Positions 7,316 to 13,999 are shown, counted from the stretch's first letter. The stretch: DNA of 18,068 nt from Ruminococcus sp. UBA3767 (GCA_002371625.1 DFFV01000044.1:1-18068), one strand, 5' to 3'. Translations and numbers: made by a program. Notes: generated by a model not told the origin, from the letters alone.

Positions 7316-7432
7316 GCGTTTTTGCGAAAAAAATTCACCAATTTTGCGGCTGCATTTGCTTTTGGTGTAAACAATATGCACATAAAGCGCTATAAAAATG
7401 CTTATTTTGTGAATAAAAAGGGGTGCAGTGCA

Positions 7433-8257
7433 ATGATAAGGACAGACATGGCGTGCGAGGAGTATCAGCGCACCTTTGGCGGCAGCACCGAGGGTGCGGT
7501 GAGCAGGAGCGAAAGGGCTGAAAACGCCTGCTTTGAGATACACCGCACACAGATACTCACCAAGCAGGCTTCAGAGAAGCTCTCAAAGCCTGTGGGCAGC
7601 TATGTTACGATAAAGACCTGCGACCTGCCGTTTGATGCGCACAGCGATGCTTTTGCCCAAAGGGTAGAGGTGATAGCAGGGGAGATACTTTCGCTTTGCA
7701 AAGAGCGCAGGAGCGTGCTTGTGGCAGGGCTTGGCAATGAAAAGATAACCCCCGATGCGATAGGAGCGCTGTGCGCAAGGGGGATATTTGCGACGAGGCA
7801 CATAAAGCAGTTCGCAGGGGAAATCTACAGCGCTCAGCTGACTGAGGTGAGTGCGCTGCACACGGGAGTTATCGGGCAGACGGGAGTCGAAGCGGCGGAT
7901 ATCGTAAAGGCGGTGTGCGCACAGGTTCGCCCCGATATCGTGATAGCAGTCGATGCGCTGGCGTGCTGTGATGCGCATAGCCTGGGATGCACGATACAGC
8001 TGACCGATACCGGCATTTCTCCCGGAAGCGGCGTGGAAAATTCACGCAAGGAGCTTTCACGGGCAACGCTTGGCGTGCCCTGCATTGCGATAGGCATACC
8101 TACCGTGATAGACTGCGAGGCAGGCGGACAGACGATGATGGTGACACCGAGAAATATCGACAGCCTTGTGCAAAACGGTGCAAGGTATATCTCCTGTGCG
8201 ATAAACCGTGCTTTTCAGCCTTCCCTCACACTTGATGAGCTTATGTCGCTTGTGTGA
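7433..8257 (+). CDS. gpr: GPR endopeptidase (spore germination protease)
   Basis: GPR degrades small acid-soluble spore proteins when a spore germinates and is made in the forespore as a zymogen. The family signatures are VAGLGNEKITPDAIG (Asp108) and PDIVIAVDALACC (Asp174), with TDTGISPGSGVENSRKELS and a C-terminal IGIPTVID...MMVTPRNID. I chose ATG at 7433, with AAGGGG about 9 bases upstream; an in-frame extension to 7301 would run into the rpsT promoter and lacks a ribosome site. At 274 residues it is shorter than the Bacillus enzyme. No sigma-G promoter was clear. Its presence implies a sporulation-capable lineage or a recent loss of that trait. Confidence 0.92.
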   Translation: MIRTDMACEEYQRTFGGSTEGAVSRSERAENACFEIHRTQILTKQASEKLSKPVGSYVTIKTCDLPFDAHSDAFAQRVEVIAGEILSLCKERRSVLVAGLGNEKITPDAIGALCARGIFATRHIKQFAGEIYSAQLTEVSALHTGVIGQTGVEAADIVKAVCAQVRPDIVIAVDALACCDAHSLGCTIQLTDTGISPGSGVENSRKELSRATLGVPCIAIGIPTVIDCEAGGQTMMVTPRNIDSLVQNGARYISCAINRAFQPSLTLDELMSLV

Positions 8258-8332
8258 AAAATGTGAACGAACCTATGCGCAAAAAAACATAAAATTGATT
8301 TTTTGTTATCATAAAACTATCACATTCACCGT

Positions 8333-8350
8333 TATAATATAAGTATACTT
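8333..8350 (+). promoter_or_regulatory. -10 box and palindrome before htrA
   Basis: A perfect TATAAT at 8333-8338 has no good -35 at the right spacing, which may mean activator dependence. It is followed by the 10-bp palindrome AAGTATACTT (8341-8350), near the expected start of transcription, and then by the partial copy ATACTT. A repressor or activator site is possible. Confidence 0.45.
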
Positions 8351-8379
8351 AAAAATACTTATCAAGGGGTTTGATGATC

Positions 8380-9834
8380 ATGAATGAATTCAACAATAAC
8401 AACACCAATAACTTCTACGATCCCTACGATCATGGCGAGCACCGTGAAAATTCCTACAACTACCGCAGCAGCGGTTCCGCAGGCTATAACGGCTACCGTG
8501 AAGCAGGCGGATATACGGATTTTAACCAGCAGGGAAGCTCTAACGAGTTTTACTATTCGCCCAACAAACCCAAAAAGACAAAAGGTAAAAAGGTGCTGAC
8601 AGGAATAATCGCTATACTCAGCATTATTGCCATAGGCACTACCTCGATAGTGGGCTATACCCTCATCACAGGGAAGAATCCCGTTTCTACCGAGGCTTCC
8701 ACAAGCGCAAAGCTGGATTCAAAGAGCGATTCGGCAGAACAGGACGACAGCTCCTCCAAGGTGGACAGAAGCAACCTGCCTACACTTGAACAGCTGGCAA
8801 CACCTGCCGACGCTATGAAGATACCCGATATAGTCACCAAGGTTTCACCGAGCGTTGTGGGCATTTCCTGCATACTTTCCAACGGAACTGCCACAGGAAG
8901 CGGCATAGTTATGAGCTCTGACGGATATATCATAACAAATGCGCACGTTGTAAAGGGTGCAAAGTCAGTTTCGGTGCTTCTCCCAAAGACCTACGCTAAG
9001 GAGGGCACTAAGGAAGAGGAGCTGACATACAAGGCAACTATAGTGGGACAGGATAACCAGACGGATATAGCTGTGCTGAAAATAGATGCCAAGGATCTTA
9101 AAGCCTGCGAGTTCGGAAAATCTTCCGAGATACAGGTGGGCGAAATTTCGATAGTTATAGGAAATCCGCTTGGCTTATCTCTTGCAAACTCCGTAACTTC
9201 GGGAATAATCTCGGCTAAGGACAGAATCCTTACCGTTGAGGACAGAACGATGAACCTTATCCAGACGGACGCTTCGATAAACAACGGTAACTCGGGCGGA
9301 CCGCTGATAAATGCTTACGGTCAGGTAATAGGCATCACCTCGGCTAAGGTATCAAACACCTACGGCGAAGGACTCGGATTTGCTATACCGATCGACGAGG
9401 CTATGCCGATAATCCAGAGCCTTATGGAAAACGGCTACGTTAAGGGCAGACCAAGCCTTGGCGTAACGGGAAGAAACGTTTCCTCGACCTATTCCGAGTA
9501 CTACAATATCCCAAGGGGATACATGGTAGTTTCCGTGAAGAAGGGAAGCGGTGCTGAAAAGGCAGGCGTTAAGGCAAACGATATCATCATCGGCATAAAC
9601 GATACATCTATAAGCACACTTGGTGAGCTTAATGTTGTAAAGAACAAGTGCAAGGTGGGCGATAAGGTTAAGCTGACCGTTTACAGAGACGGAAAGATGA
9701 TAGACCTCAACGTAACTCTTGACGAGGCGACCAATACCGAGACCGAGAGCAGCACAAATCAGAACGAGGATAATTACTCGCAGCAGTATAAAAATTACAG
9801 CGACCTGTTCAGAGATTATATGTATAACTTCTAA
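8380..9834 (+). CDS. htrA: Membrane-anchored HtrA/DegP serine protease
   Basis: A surface quality-control protease. The roughly 484-residue protein has an Asn/Tyr/Gly-rich cytoplasmic N-terminus (1-60), a Lys cluster (KPKKTKGKK), one membrane helix (about 72-96), and a Ser/Asp-rich linker. The trypsin-like domain carries the triad His189 (ITNAHV), Asp229 (NQTDIAVL) and Ser305 (NNGNSGGPL). One PDZ domain follows from about 345 to 450 (YMVVSVKKGSGAEKAGVKANDIIIGIND), then a Gln/Asn/Tyr-rich tail. Three in-frame starts (TTG 8371, ATG 8374, ATG 8380) are possible; 8380 gives AAGGGG a 10-base spacing, 8374 only 4. It is monocistronic with a terminator. Confidence 0.93.
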   Translation: MNEFNNNNTNNFYDPYDHGEHRENSYNYRSSGSAGYNGYREAGGYTDFNQQGSSNEFYYSPNKPKKTKGKKVLTGIIAILSIIAIGTTSIVGYTLITGKNPVSTEASTSAKLDSKSDSAEQDDSSSKVDRSNLPTLEQLATPADAMKIPDIVTKVSPSVVGISCILSNGTATGSGIVMSSDGYIITNAHVVKGAKSVSVLLPKTYAKEGTKEEELTYKATIVGQDNQTDIAVLKIDAKDLKACEFGKSSEIQVGEISIVIGNPLGLSLANSVTSGIISAKDRILTVEDRTMNLIQTDASINNGNSGGPLINAYGQVIGITSAKVSNTYGEGLGFAIPIDEAMPIIQSLMENGYVKGRPSLGVTGRNVSSTYSEYYNIPRGYMVVSVKKGSGAEKAGVKANDIIIGINDTSISTLGELNVVKNKCKVGDKVKLTVYRDGKMIDLNVTLDEATNTETESSTNQNEDNYSQQYKNYSDLFRDYMYNF

Positions 9835-9848
9835 ACGGCGCTGATACG

Positions 9849-9873
9849 GGGGCAGCTTTTGCTGCCCTTTTTG
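9849..9873 (+). terminator. Terminator of htrA
   Basis: GGGCAGC-TTTT-GCTGCCC followed by TTTTT, 15 bp past the htrA stop codon. Confidence 0.93.
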
Positions 9874-9963
9874 TTTATCAAATGCAACAAAATGCGATAA
9901 ATTAAAAATGCGTAGCAACTTTTAAAATGTTTACAATTTGTTCACCAAAGCCTTTGACGAATG

Positions 9964-9972
9964 TGGTATACT
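9964..9972 (+). promoter_or_regulatory. Extended -10 promoter of the secreted-protein gene
   Basis: TGGTATACT is an extended -10 element (TG plus one base before TATACT). No good -35 stands 16-18 bp upstream. A similar TGGTATACT stands before the cysteine synthase gene. It would give a leader of about 140 nt. Confidence 0.5.
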
Positions 9973-9979
9973 CATACTA

Positions 9980-10121
9980 CATAGTTAAGGGATTGTTAAT
10001 TCCTTAATTTGGTTAACCCGAAGCAGCGTATATGCGCTGTTTTAGGAACAACAGTTTTAAAAGAGCTGCTTATGGAATTTTTTGTATGAAAGGGAAGCGG
10101 CTTAAAAGAAGGAGGATTTTT
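9980..10121 (+). promoter_or_regulatory. Structured leader with competing stems
   Basis: The leader contains TTAAGG/CCTTAA near 9986-10008, CAGCG-TATATG-CGCTG (10024-10039), CTGTT/AACAG (about 10037-10053) and AGCTGCTT (10064-10071) pairing with AAGCGGCT (10095-10102). GCTGCTT can instead pair with AAGCAGC at 10021-10027, which would break the first hairpin and the last. The last stem ends 8 bases before the GGAGG ribosome site. I do not recognise a known riboswitch class. Confidence 0.4.
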
Positions 10122-11228
10122 ATGAAACAGAGAACATTTAAAAAGGCAGCAGCCGGCGTACTCTCACTTGCACTTCTTGCAGGAAGCCTGAGCGTTGGTT
10201 CGGACGTATTCGGCAACGATATCAAGGCAAGTGCAGCAACGGATCCGGCTACACTTAAAGAGGCAAGTATCACACTTGCAGGTGATATCGAGCTGAACTT
10301 CTATTTTACTGTACCTGACGGACTTTCAGAAGATGCTAAGGTAATTATGACAGGTCCTGCAAAGTATAAGGGCGATACCATAAATACCGTTACAGCAAAT
10401 GTTAGTGATTGTAAGTCCGGTAATGAGTACAAGGCAACATACCAGATGTATGCAACACACATGCTTGAGGACATCACTTTCCAGATCAAGGATGGCGACA
10501 CAGTTGTTGATCTTCAGAATTCCAGCGGTCAGGAAGTTGAGAATGATACTTTTGTTTACAGCGTAAATGCTTACAGAAAGGCGTATATGGCTAATCCTCC
10601 TCAGGATGACCGTTACACCAACATGGTAAAGGCAACATATAACTATGGTGTTTATTCCGCTATTTATTTCGGAAGACTGAGCGCAGTTCCGACAGATGAC
10701 GATGCTCCTTATGCTCTCGGAAACACAATACAGACAGAAGGCAATATGGATTTCCAGCAGCTTGGTGCAAATATCACACCAAATTCTCTTGCACTTATCT
10801 GTAACTATGCAACAGGTGTAAGATTCTATTTCAACAACACAGGTGCTAATGCTGATGATATCCGCAGCATTACTTACAGAGACTATGATACACACGATAT
10901 GACGGCAGAAGAAATAGCAATGATCCCTGAAGGACAGAATTATCTTGACAGAGAATGGCTTGTCACAAAGCGTGAGGGCGACCTGTATTATGTTGATATC
11001 ACATGGAACAACCCGGCAAGATGCAAGGCTAACATCGACCTGACAGTACGTAACACTAATGGTGATGACTGCGGTCACGTAAGATTCAGTCCTCTCCACG
11101 CAGCTGAGCTTGCTATCAAGGCTGGTAATGCTGGTCAGGTTCAGAGAGCAACTCCGCAGGATTCTATCAACCTCGGTTATGCATTCTATGACTATGTAAT
11201 AGCAGCAAACAATTACCCAAGGAACTGA
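10122..11228 (+). CDS. Secreted protein of unknown function
   Basis: A 368-residue protein with a clear signal peptide: KQRTFKK, then a hydrophobic stretch LSLALLAGSLS, and a likely cleavage after ASAA near residue 39. The mature part begins with ITLAGDIELNFYFTVP (50-65), then many short beta-like, Asp/Asn-rich segments, and ends with a Tyr-rich segment LGYAFYDYVIAANNYPRN. From memory, an NFYF segment near the start of the domain with a Tyr-rich helix at the end recurs in large cell-surface proteins of Ruminococcus and relatives; here it stands alone without anchor, lipobox or sortase motif, so it is probably released. Start ATG 10122 is fixed by GGAGG 6 bases upstream. A 40-residue peptide gene follows 16 bp later in the same transcript. 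Function unknown. Confidence 0.85.
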   Translation: MKQRTFKKAAAGVLSLALLAGSLSVGSDVFGNDIKASAATDPATLKEASITLAGDIELNFYFTVPDGLSEDAKVIMTGPAKYKGDTINTVTANVSDCKSGNEYKATYQMYATHMLEDITFQIKDGDTVVDLQNSSGQEVENDTFVYSVNAYRKAYMANPPQDDRYTNMVKATYNYGVYSAIYFGRLSAVPTDDDAPYALGNTIQTEGNMDFQQLGANITPNSLALICNYATGVRFYFNNTGANADDIRSITYRDYDTHDMTAEEIAMIPEGQNYLDREWLVTKREGDLYYVDITWNNPARCKANIDLTVRNTNGDDCGHVRFSPLHAAELAIKAGNAGQVQRATPQDSINLGYAFYDYVIAANNYPRN

Positions 11229-11244
11229 TATAGGAGGAAATATA

Positions 11245-11367
11245 ATGAAAAAGACTTATAACGAAATGGAGTTAGAGATCATTAAATTTAATTCCAAGGA
11301 TATCATCACTACAAGCGGCGGCACAAATGCTGAAGAGCCTGTAACAGAGGGATATCCTATCACCTGA
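11245..11367 (+). CDS. Short peptide (40 aa) with ITTSGG motif
   Basis: A 40-residue ORF, too short for usual ORF calling. It has a perfect AGGAGG (11232-11237) 7 bases before the ATG, begins 16 bp after the secreted-protein gene, and is followed 13 bp later by a strong terminator. The sequence starts MKKTYNEMELEIIKF, continues NSKDIITTSGG and ends TNAEEPVTEGYPIT. It has no signal peptide or membrane segment. The Lys-rich start, acidic/hydrophobic middle and GG at 25-26 resemble a leader-core layout, with a 14-residue tail after GG. From memory, short peptides with a DVITTS-like motif are frequent in gut Clostridia and are unassigned. No modification enzyme or GG-peptidase transporter is nearby, so a ripening peptide is only a hypothesis. 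Confidence 0.8.
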   Translation: MKKTYNEMELEIIKFNSKDIITTSGGTNAEEPVTEGYPIT

Positions 11368-11380
11368 TCTAAAACCCACA

Positions 11381-11410
11381 GCGGACGGCACAATGCCGTC
11401 CGCTTTTTTG
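11381..11410 (+). terminator. Terminator of the secreted-protein operon
   Basis: GCGGACGGCA-CAA-TGCCGTCCGC is a perfect 10-bp stem followed by TTTTTT, 13 bp after the peptide stop codon. The last Ts are shared with the -35 box of the next promoter. Confidence 0.95.
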
Positions 11411-11436
11411 TCATATCCACAGCTGCGGCATATAAT
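11408..11436 (+). promoter_or_regulatory. Promoter of the DUF3343-desulfurase operon
   Basis: TTGTCA (11408-11413) and a perfect TATAAT (11431-11436) lie 17 bp apart. The -35 overlaps the U-tract of the preceding terminator, and the -10 lies inside the loop of a second hairpin. Transcription should start near 11443. Confidence 0.8.
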
Positions 11437-11458
11437 ATAGTGTCCGCAGCTTTTTTTG
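11421..11458 (+). terminator. Hairpin with U-tract enclosing the -10 box
   Basis: AGCTGCGG (11421-11428) and CCGCAGCT (11444-11451) are perfect 8-bp arms, followed by seven Ts. Only read-through RNA contains both arms; RNA started at the promoter inside it contains just the right arm, which can form a small CCGCA/TGCGG hairpin instead. It may act as a second, insulating terminator. Confidence 0.55.
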
Positions 11459-11484
11459 CGGAAAAACCAAAGGAGGAGTGATAG

Positions 11485-11697
11485 TTGAAAAAAATACTGA
11501 TAACGATGACCTCGGTGACCTATGCGATGAAAGCTAAAAAGCTGCTCAACGCTATGGGCATCTACTGCGAGATAGAACGTACACCAAAAATCAAAGGCTC
11601 CGGCTGCGGCTACTCGATAAGAGTGAAAGATCCTGCGGCGGTCACCGCACGGCTGGATAAGCTGGGGATACCTTATAAAAGCGTGCTGGAGCTTTAA
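11485..11697 (+). CDS. DUF3343-like small protein (putative Se/S carrier)
   Basis: A 70-residue cytoplasmic protein resembling the DUF3343 family: an N-terminal strand and helix (ILITMTSVTYAMKAKKLLNAMGI), then IERTPKIKGSGCGYSIRV with the family's central GCG at 40-42, and a short C-terminal helix. Members are proposed carriers of sulfur or selenium through this Cys; that role is not proven here. It starts with TTG at 11485, supported by AGGAGG 8 bases upstream; there is no ATG in the right place. It is co-transcribed with a cysteine desulfurase-like gene 38 bp downstream, which could load its Cys with persulfide or selenide. No selD, selA or yedF is in the window. Confidence 0.8.
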   Translation: MKKILITMTSVTYAMKAKKLLNAMGIYCEIERTPKIKGSGCGYSIRVKDPAAVTARLDKLGIPYKSVLEL

Positions 11698-11735
11698 GCT
11701 AACTGAAAGGAGTAGCTCAAAAAGGAGCTGATAAC

Positions 11736-12857
11736 ATGATAAATTTTGATAACTCCGCAGCCAGCTTCCCAAAGCCTGCAAGCGTTTCAAAAGCCGTCTA
11801 CGAGGCTGTTTCAAGGTTCGGGGGCAATCCCGGGAGAAGCGGTCACAAGCTGTCGGCTGCTGCGGCGCAAAAGGTCTTTGAGGTGCGCTCGGCTGCGGCG
11901 GAAATGTTCGGGGCGCAAGTCGAAAATGTCGCATTTACGCTGAATTGCACCTACGCTCTGAACATGGCGATAAAGGGGCTTGCCAAAAGCGGCGGAAATC
12001 TCGTCATCTCCGACCACGAGCACAACGCCGTCGCAAGGCCTGTTTATAAGCTGTGGAAAAGCCGTGGGATAGGGTTTTCCGTGGCGGCGACAGGCGAAAA
12101 CGACGATGAAACGCTGAGCAATTTTGACAAGCTGATAAACGAAAAGACCTGCGCTGTCGTCTGCACGGCTGCGTCCAACGTCACAGGCAGGATAATGCCG
12201 CTGAAACGGCTGAAAAAGCTGTGCGAAAGCAGGGGAGTGCCGCTCATTGCGGACGGTGCACAGGGCTGCGGCGTGCTTGACCTGAAAGTCGGCGCTGATG
12301 CGGATATTATCTGTGCTTCGGGGCACAAAGGGCTTTACGGTCCCTGCGCAACGGGATTGTTCATCACAAACGGGAAATACACGCCCGATACGATCATTGA
12401 GGGCGGAACGGGTGCGACCTCGGCGCAGCTTGAACAAACCGGGCAGCTGCCCGAAATGCTCGAAAGCGGAACGCTCAACACCTGCGCAATAATCGGCTTG
12501 GGTGAAGGCATAAGGTTCGTGAAAAAGCAAACGCCGCAAAGGATACTTGCACACGAAAGGGCGCTTTGCAGGCAGCTTGAAAGGGAGCTGGAGAACGTTA
12601 GAGGCGTTGTATTTTACGAAAGGGAATACGAAAGAGTCGGCGTTACTGCTTTCAATATCGGGGCAATGCACTCGGAGGAAGTCGCACAAAAGCTCGCTGA
12701 TAAAGGCTTTGCGCTTAGGGGAGGGCTGCAGTGCGCTGCTGTGACACACACTGCACTCAAAACTAAGGAGCAGGGCGTGGTAAGGTTTTCGCCAAGTGTG
12801 TTCAACACGCCGCAGCAAGTGGCAGCGCTGGCAAGAACTGTTAGGAATCTGGCTTAA
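11736..12857 (+). CDS. Class V aminotransferase / cysteine desulfurase family
   Basis: A PLP enzyme of 373 residues of the cysteine desulfurase/selenocysteine lyase group, expected to take sulfur (or selenium) from cysteine and pass it on as a persulfide. It has FDNSAASFPKP at the start, NPGRSGHKLS, ADGAQG (Asp173, Gln176 contacting PLP), the PLP lysine in ASGHKGLYGP (Lys198), GGTGATS and LRGGLQCAAVTH with a candidate catalytic Cys333. ATG at 11736 has AAAGGAG 8 bases upstream. Pairing with the DUF3343-like gene suggests a dedicated acceptor rather than general Fe-S assembly; no SufU or SufBCD is next to it. A weak terminator follows. Confidence 0.9.
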   Translation: MINFDNSAASFPKPASVSKAVYEAVSRFGGNPGRSGHKLSAAAAQKVFEVRSAAAEMFGAQVENVAFTLNCTYALNMAIKGLAKSGGNLVISDHEHNAVARPVYKLWKSRGIGFSVAATGENDDETLSNFDKLINEKTCAVVCTAASNVTGRIMPLKRLKKLCESRGVPLIADGAQGCGVLDLKVGADADIICASGHKGLYGPCATGLFITNGKYTPDTIIEGGTGATSAQLEQTGQLPEMLESGTLNTCAIIGLGEGIRFVKKQTPQRILAHERALCRQLERELENVRGVVFYEREYERVGVTAFNIGAMHSEEVAQKLADKGFALRGGLQCAAVTHTALKTKEQGVVRFSPSVFNTPQQVAALARTVRNLA

Positions 12858-12861
12858 AAAG

Positions 12862-12888
12862 AGGTCTGCATTAATTGCAGGCCTTTAA
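12862..12888 (+). terminator. Probable terminator of desulfurase operon
   Basis: AGGTCTGCA-TTAAT-TGCAGGCCT forms a 9-bp stem (one G-U), but only TTTAA follows, so termination may be leaky. The remainder of the 425-bp gap to the first pilin holds an AT-rich stretch, two promoters and a structured leader. Confidence 0.6.
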
Positions 12889-12965
12889 CAATTTGTACAA
12901 AATGACGTTTGAAGTAAAAAAAATAAACATAAAATTATAAACATCTACAAATATTGTTTTAAGTG

Positions 12966-12994
12966 TTGACAAATGAAAAAATCCGTAGTATAAT
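12966..12994 (+). promoter_or_regulatory. Upstream promoter (P1) of pilin 1
   Basis: Perfect TTGACA (12966-12971) and TATAAT (12989-12994) with a 17-bp spacer, preceded by about 70 bp of A/T-rich DNA that could act as an UP element. Transcription would begin near 13001. Confidence 0.88.
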
Positions 12995-13000
12995 ATAGAC

Positions 13001-13112
13001 ACAGCAAAGGGAAAGACACAAACTTCCCGATGCGAGATCAGATACACATTACGGAATGTAAAAATAGCCAAATGATTTGGCAAATTGCTCCGAAAAGAGT
13101 CGGTATTTTTGT
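13001..13112 (+). ncRNA. Candidate structured RNA or attenuated leader
   Basis: From the P1 start the RNA can form GGGAA/TTCCC (13009-13028), ACATT-ACGG-AATGT (13046-13059), then a three-way junction: AAAAATA (13060-13066) with TATTTTT (13104-13110) enclosing GCCAA/TTGGC (13067-13081) and CCGA/TCGG (13090-13103). The first inner stem abuts the closing stem directly, and the last ends right at TATTTTT, which may also act as a weak U-tract. It does not fit the c-di-GMP, TPP or other aptamers I know. It could be a small RNA or a leader element. Confidence 0.4.
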
Positions 13113-13149
13113 GAAAATGCACAAAGTTAAAAAAAATTCCGAAAAACTA

Positions 13150-13177
13150 TTGACAAATGGAACAGAATGTGTATAAT
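13150..13177 (+). promoter_or_regulatory. Proximal promoter (P2) of pilin 1
   Basis: Perfect TTGACA (13150-13155) and TATAAT (13172-13177) with a 16-bp spacer. The leader of about 100 nt carries ATTAAGC/GCTTGAT and CATTGCA/TGCAATG stem-loops and the palindrome AATAAAATTTTATT just before the ribosome site. Confidence 0.88.
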
Positions 13178-13283
13178 GATAAATAGATTAAGCGAGATGC
13201 TTGATCGAATGGAATTTTTGGAAAGTTCATTGCATATTGGGGTGCAATGCTTTTAATAAAATTTTATTATGGAGGGATTTTCT

Positions 13284-13784
13284 ATGAGAAAGTCAAACAA
13301 GAAGGGCTTCACACTCGTTGAGCTCGTAGTAGTTATCGCAATCATCGGCGTACTGGCAGCTATCCTGATTCCTACAATGATGAACTATGTTAAGAAGTCA
13401 AGACTGAGAACAGCTAACTCAAACGCTAAGCTCGTTTTCACACAGGTTAACAACATGGCTTCTGACAAGATCGCAGACGGTGATGCTGTTTCAACTCTTA
13501 CAGTAGCTAATGATGCAGTTAAGAATTTCAAGGGCAACAATAGCCATCCTCTGAACGCAGCAGTTTGGGAAGCTCTGAAGGACAACGGCGAGAGCGGCGC
13601 AGGTTACGTTTCACTCAAGTTCGATCCTAAGGACAAGGACGGCAGCGCTGGTAACTACTGCCAGTGGCAGACAAACGGCGAAGCAGCTGATCAGATCACA
13701 GGTCAGTGGCCAAACGCTCCTAAGGATGTTGACAAGGCTGAGTCTCTTACATTCGGTACTTACAACGCAGCTATTAACACCTAA
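13284..13784 (+). CDS. Type IV pilin-like protein (pilin 1)
   Basis: A 166-residue prepilin. The short basic leader MRKSNKKG is followed by FTLVELVVVIAIIGVLAAIL, the class III signal: cleavage after Gly8, methylated Phe, Glu at position 5 and a hydrophobic helix. The soluble domain has the repeated pattern ALKDNGESG, QWQTNGEA and FGTYNAAINT shared with the next gene. ATG at 13284 has GGAGG 8 bases upstream. Two perfect promoters and a strongly preferred codon set (GCT, AAG, GTT, AAC) point to high expression, as expected of a major pilin. No assembly ATPase, PilC, prepilin peptidase or minor pilin is in the window, so export must use genes elsewhere. In Ruminococcus, pilin-like proteins have been tied to cellulose adhesion; that is family knowledge only. 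Confidence 0.92.
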   Translation: MRKSNKKGFTLVELVVVIAIIGVLAAILIPTMMNYVKKSRLRTANSNAKLVFTQVNNMASDKIADGDAVSTLTVANDAVKNFKGNNSHPLNAAVWEALKDNGESGAGYVSLKFDPKDKDGSAGNYCQWQTNGEAADQITGQWPNAPKDVDKAESLTFGTYNAAINT

Positions 13785-13820
13785 TAGTTAGCAGATCCTT
13801 AGTAAAACTAAGTAAGTAAA

Positions 13821-13850
13821 AGCAGTCGCTAATAAGCGGCTGCTTTTTTT
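13821..13850 (+). terminator. Terminator of pilin 1
   Basis: AGCAGTCGC-TAATAA-GCGGCTGCT, a 9-bp stem with one G-U, followed by T6. It separates the two pilin transcripts. Confidence 0.93.
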
Positions 13851-13903
13851 ATGCAAAAATCGGCTTTTTGTTCACTCTGCTTTACAAAATATTCCCGTAC
13901 TAC

Positions 13904-13931
13904 TTGACAAATTCTGAAAATATGCTATAAT
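13904..13931 (+). promoter_or_regulatory. Promoter of pilin 2
   Basis: Perfect TTGACA (13904-13909) and TATAAT (13926-13931) with a 16-bp spacer. A GCGCAT-TGA-ATGCGC hairpin (13967-13981) stands just before the GGAGG ribosome site and could affect initiation. Confidence 0.88.
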
Positions 13932-13999
13932 GAAATTGGAATTATGTAACGTGTTGTTTTGGGGGAGCGCATTGAATGCGCAGAAACACGGAGGGAATT

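Noticed and set aside
7301..7432. N-terminal extension of gpr by 44 codons
   Set aside because: It starts at a GTG inside the rpsT promoter without a ribosome site and does not resemble GPR.
10326..11099. 257-codon minus-strand open frame across the secreted-protein gene
   Set aside because: No ribosome site or recognisable motif; the plus strand has a signal peptide and ideal ribosome site.
11811..12818. 335-codon minus-strand open frame across the desulfurase gene
   Set aside because: The plus-strand product has full PLP-enzyme motifs; the antisense frame has none and follows from GC-biased codons.
13001..13112. c-di-GMP (GEMM) riboswitch before the pilin
   Set aside because: Pilins are common clients, but the conserved GACGCAAAGCC-type core and tetraloop receptor are not present.
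12871..13122. 83-codon minus-strand frame in the gap before pilin 1
   Set aside because: It lies over the promoter and structured leader, is AT-driven and hydrophobic, and no ribosome site was seen.
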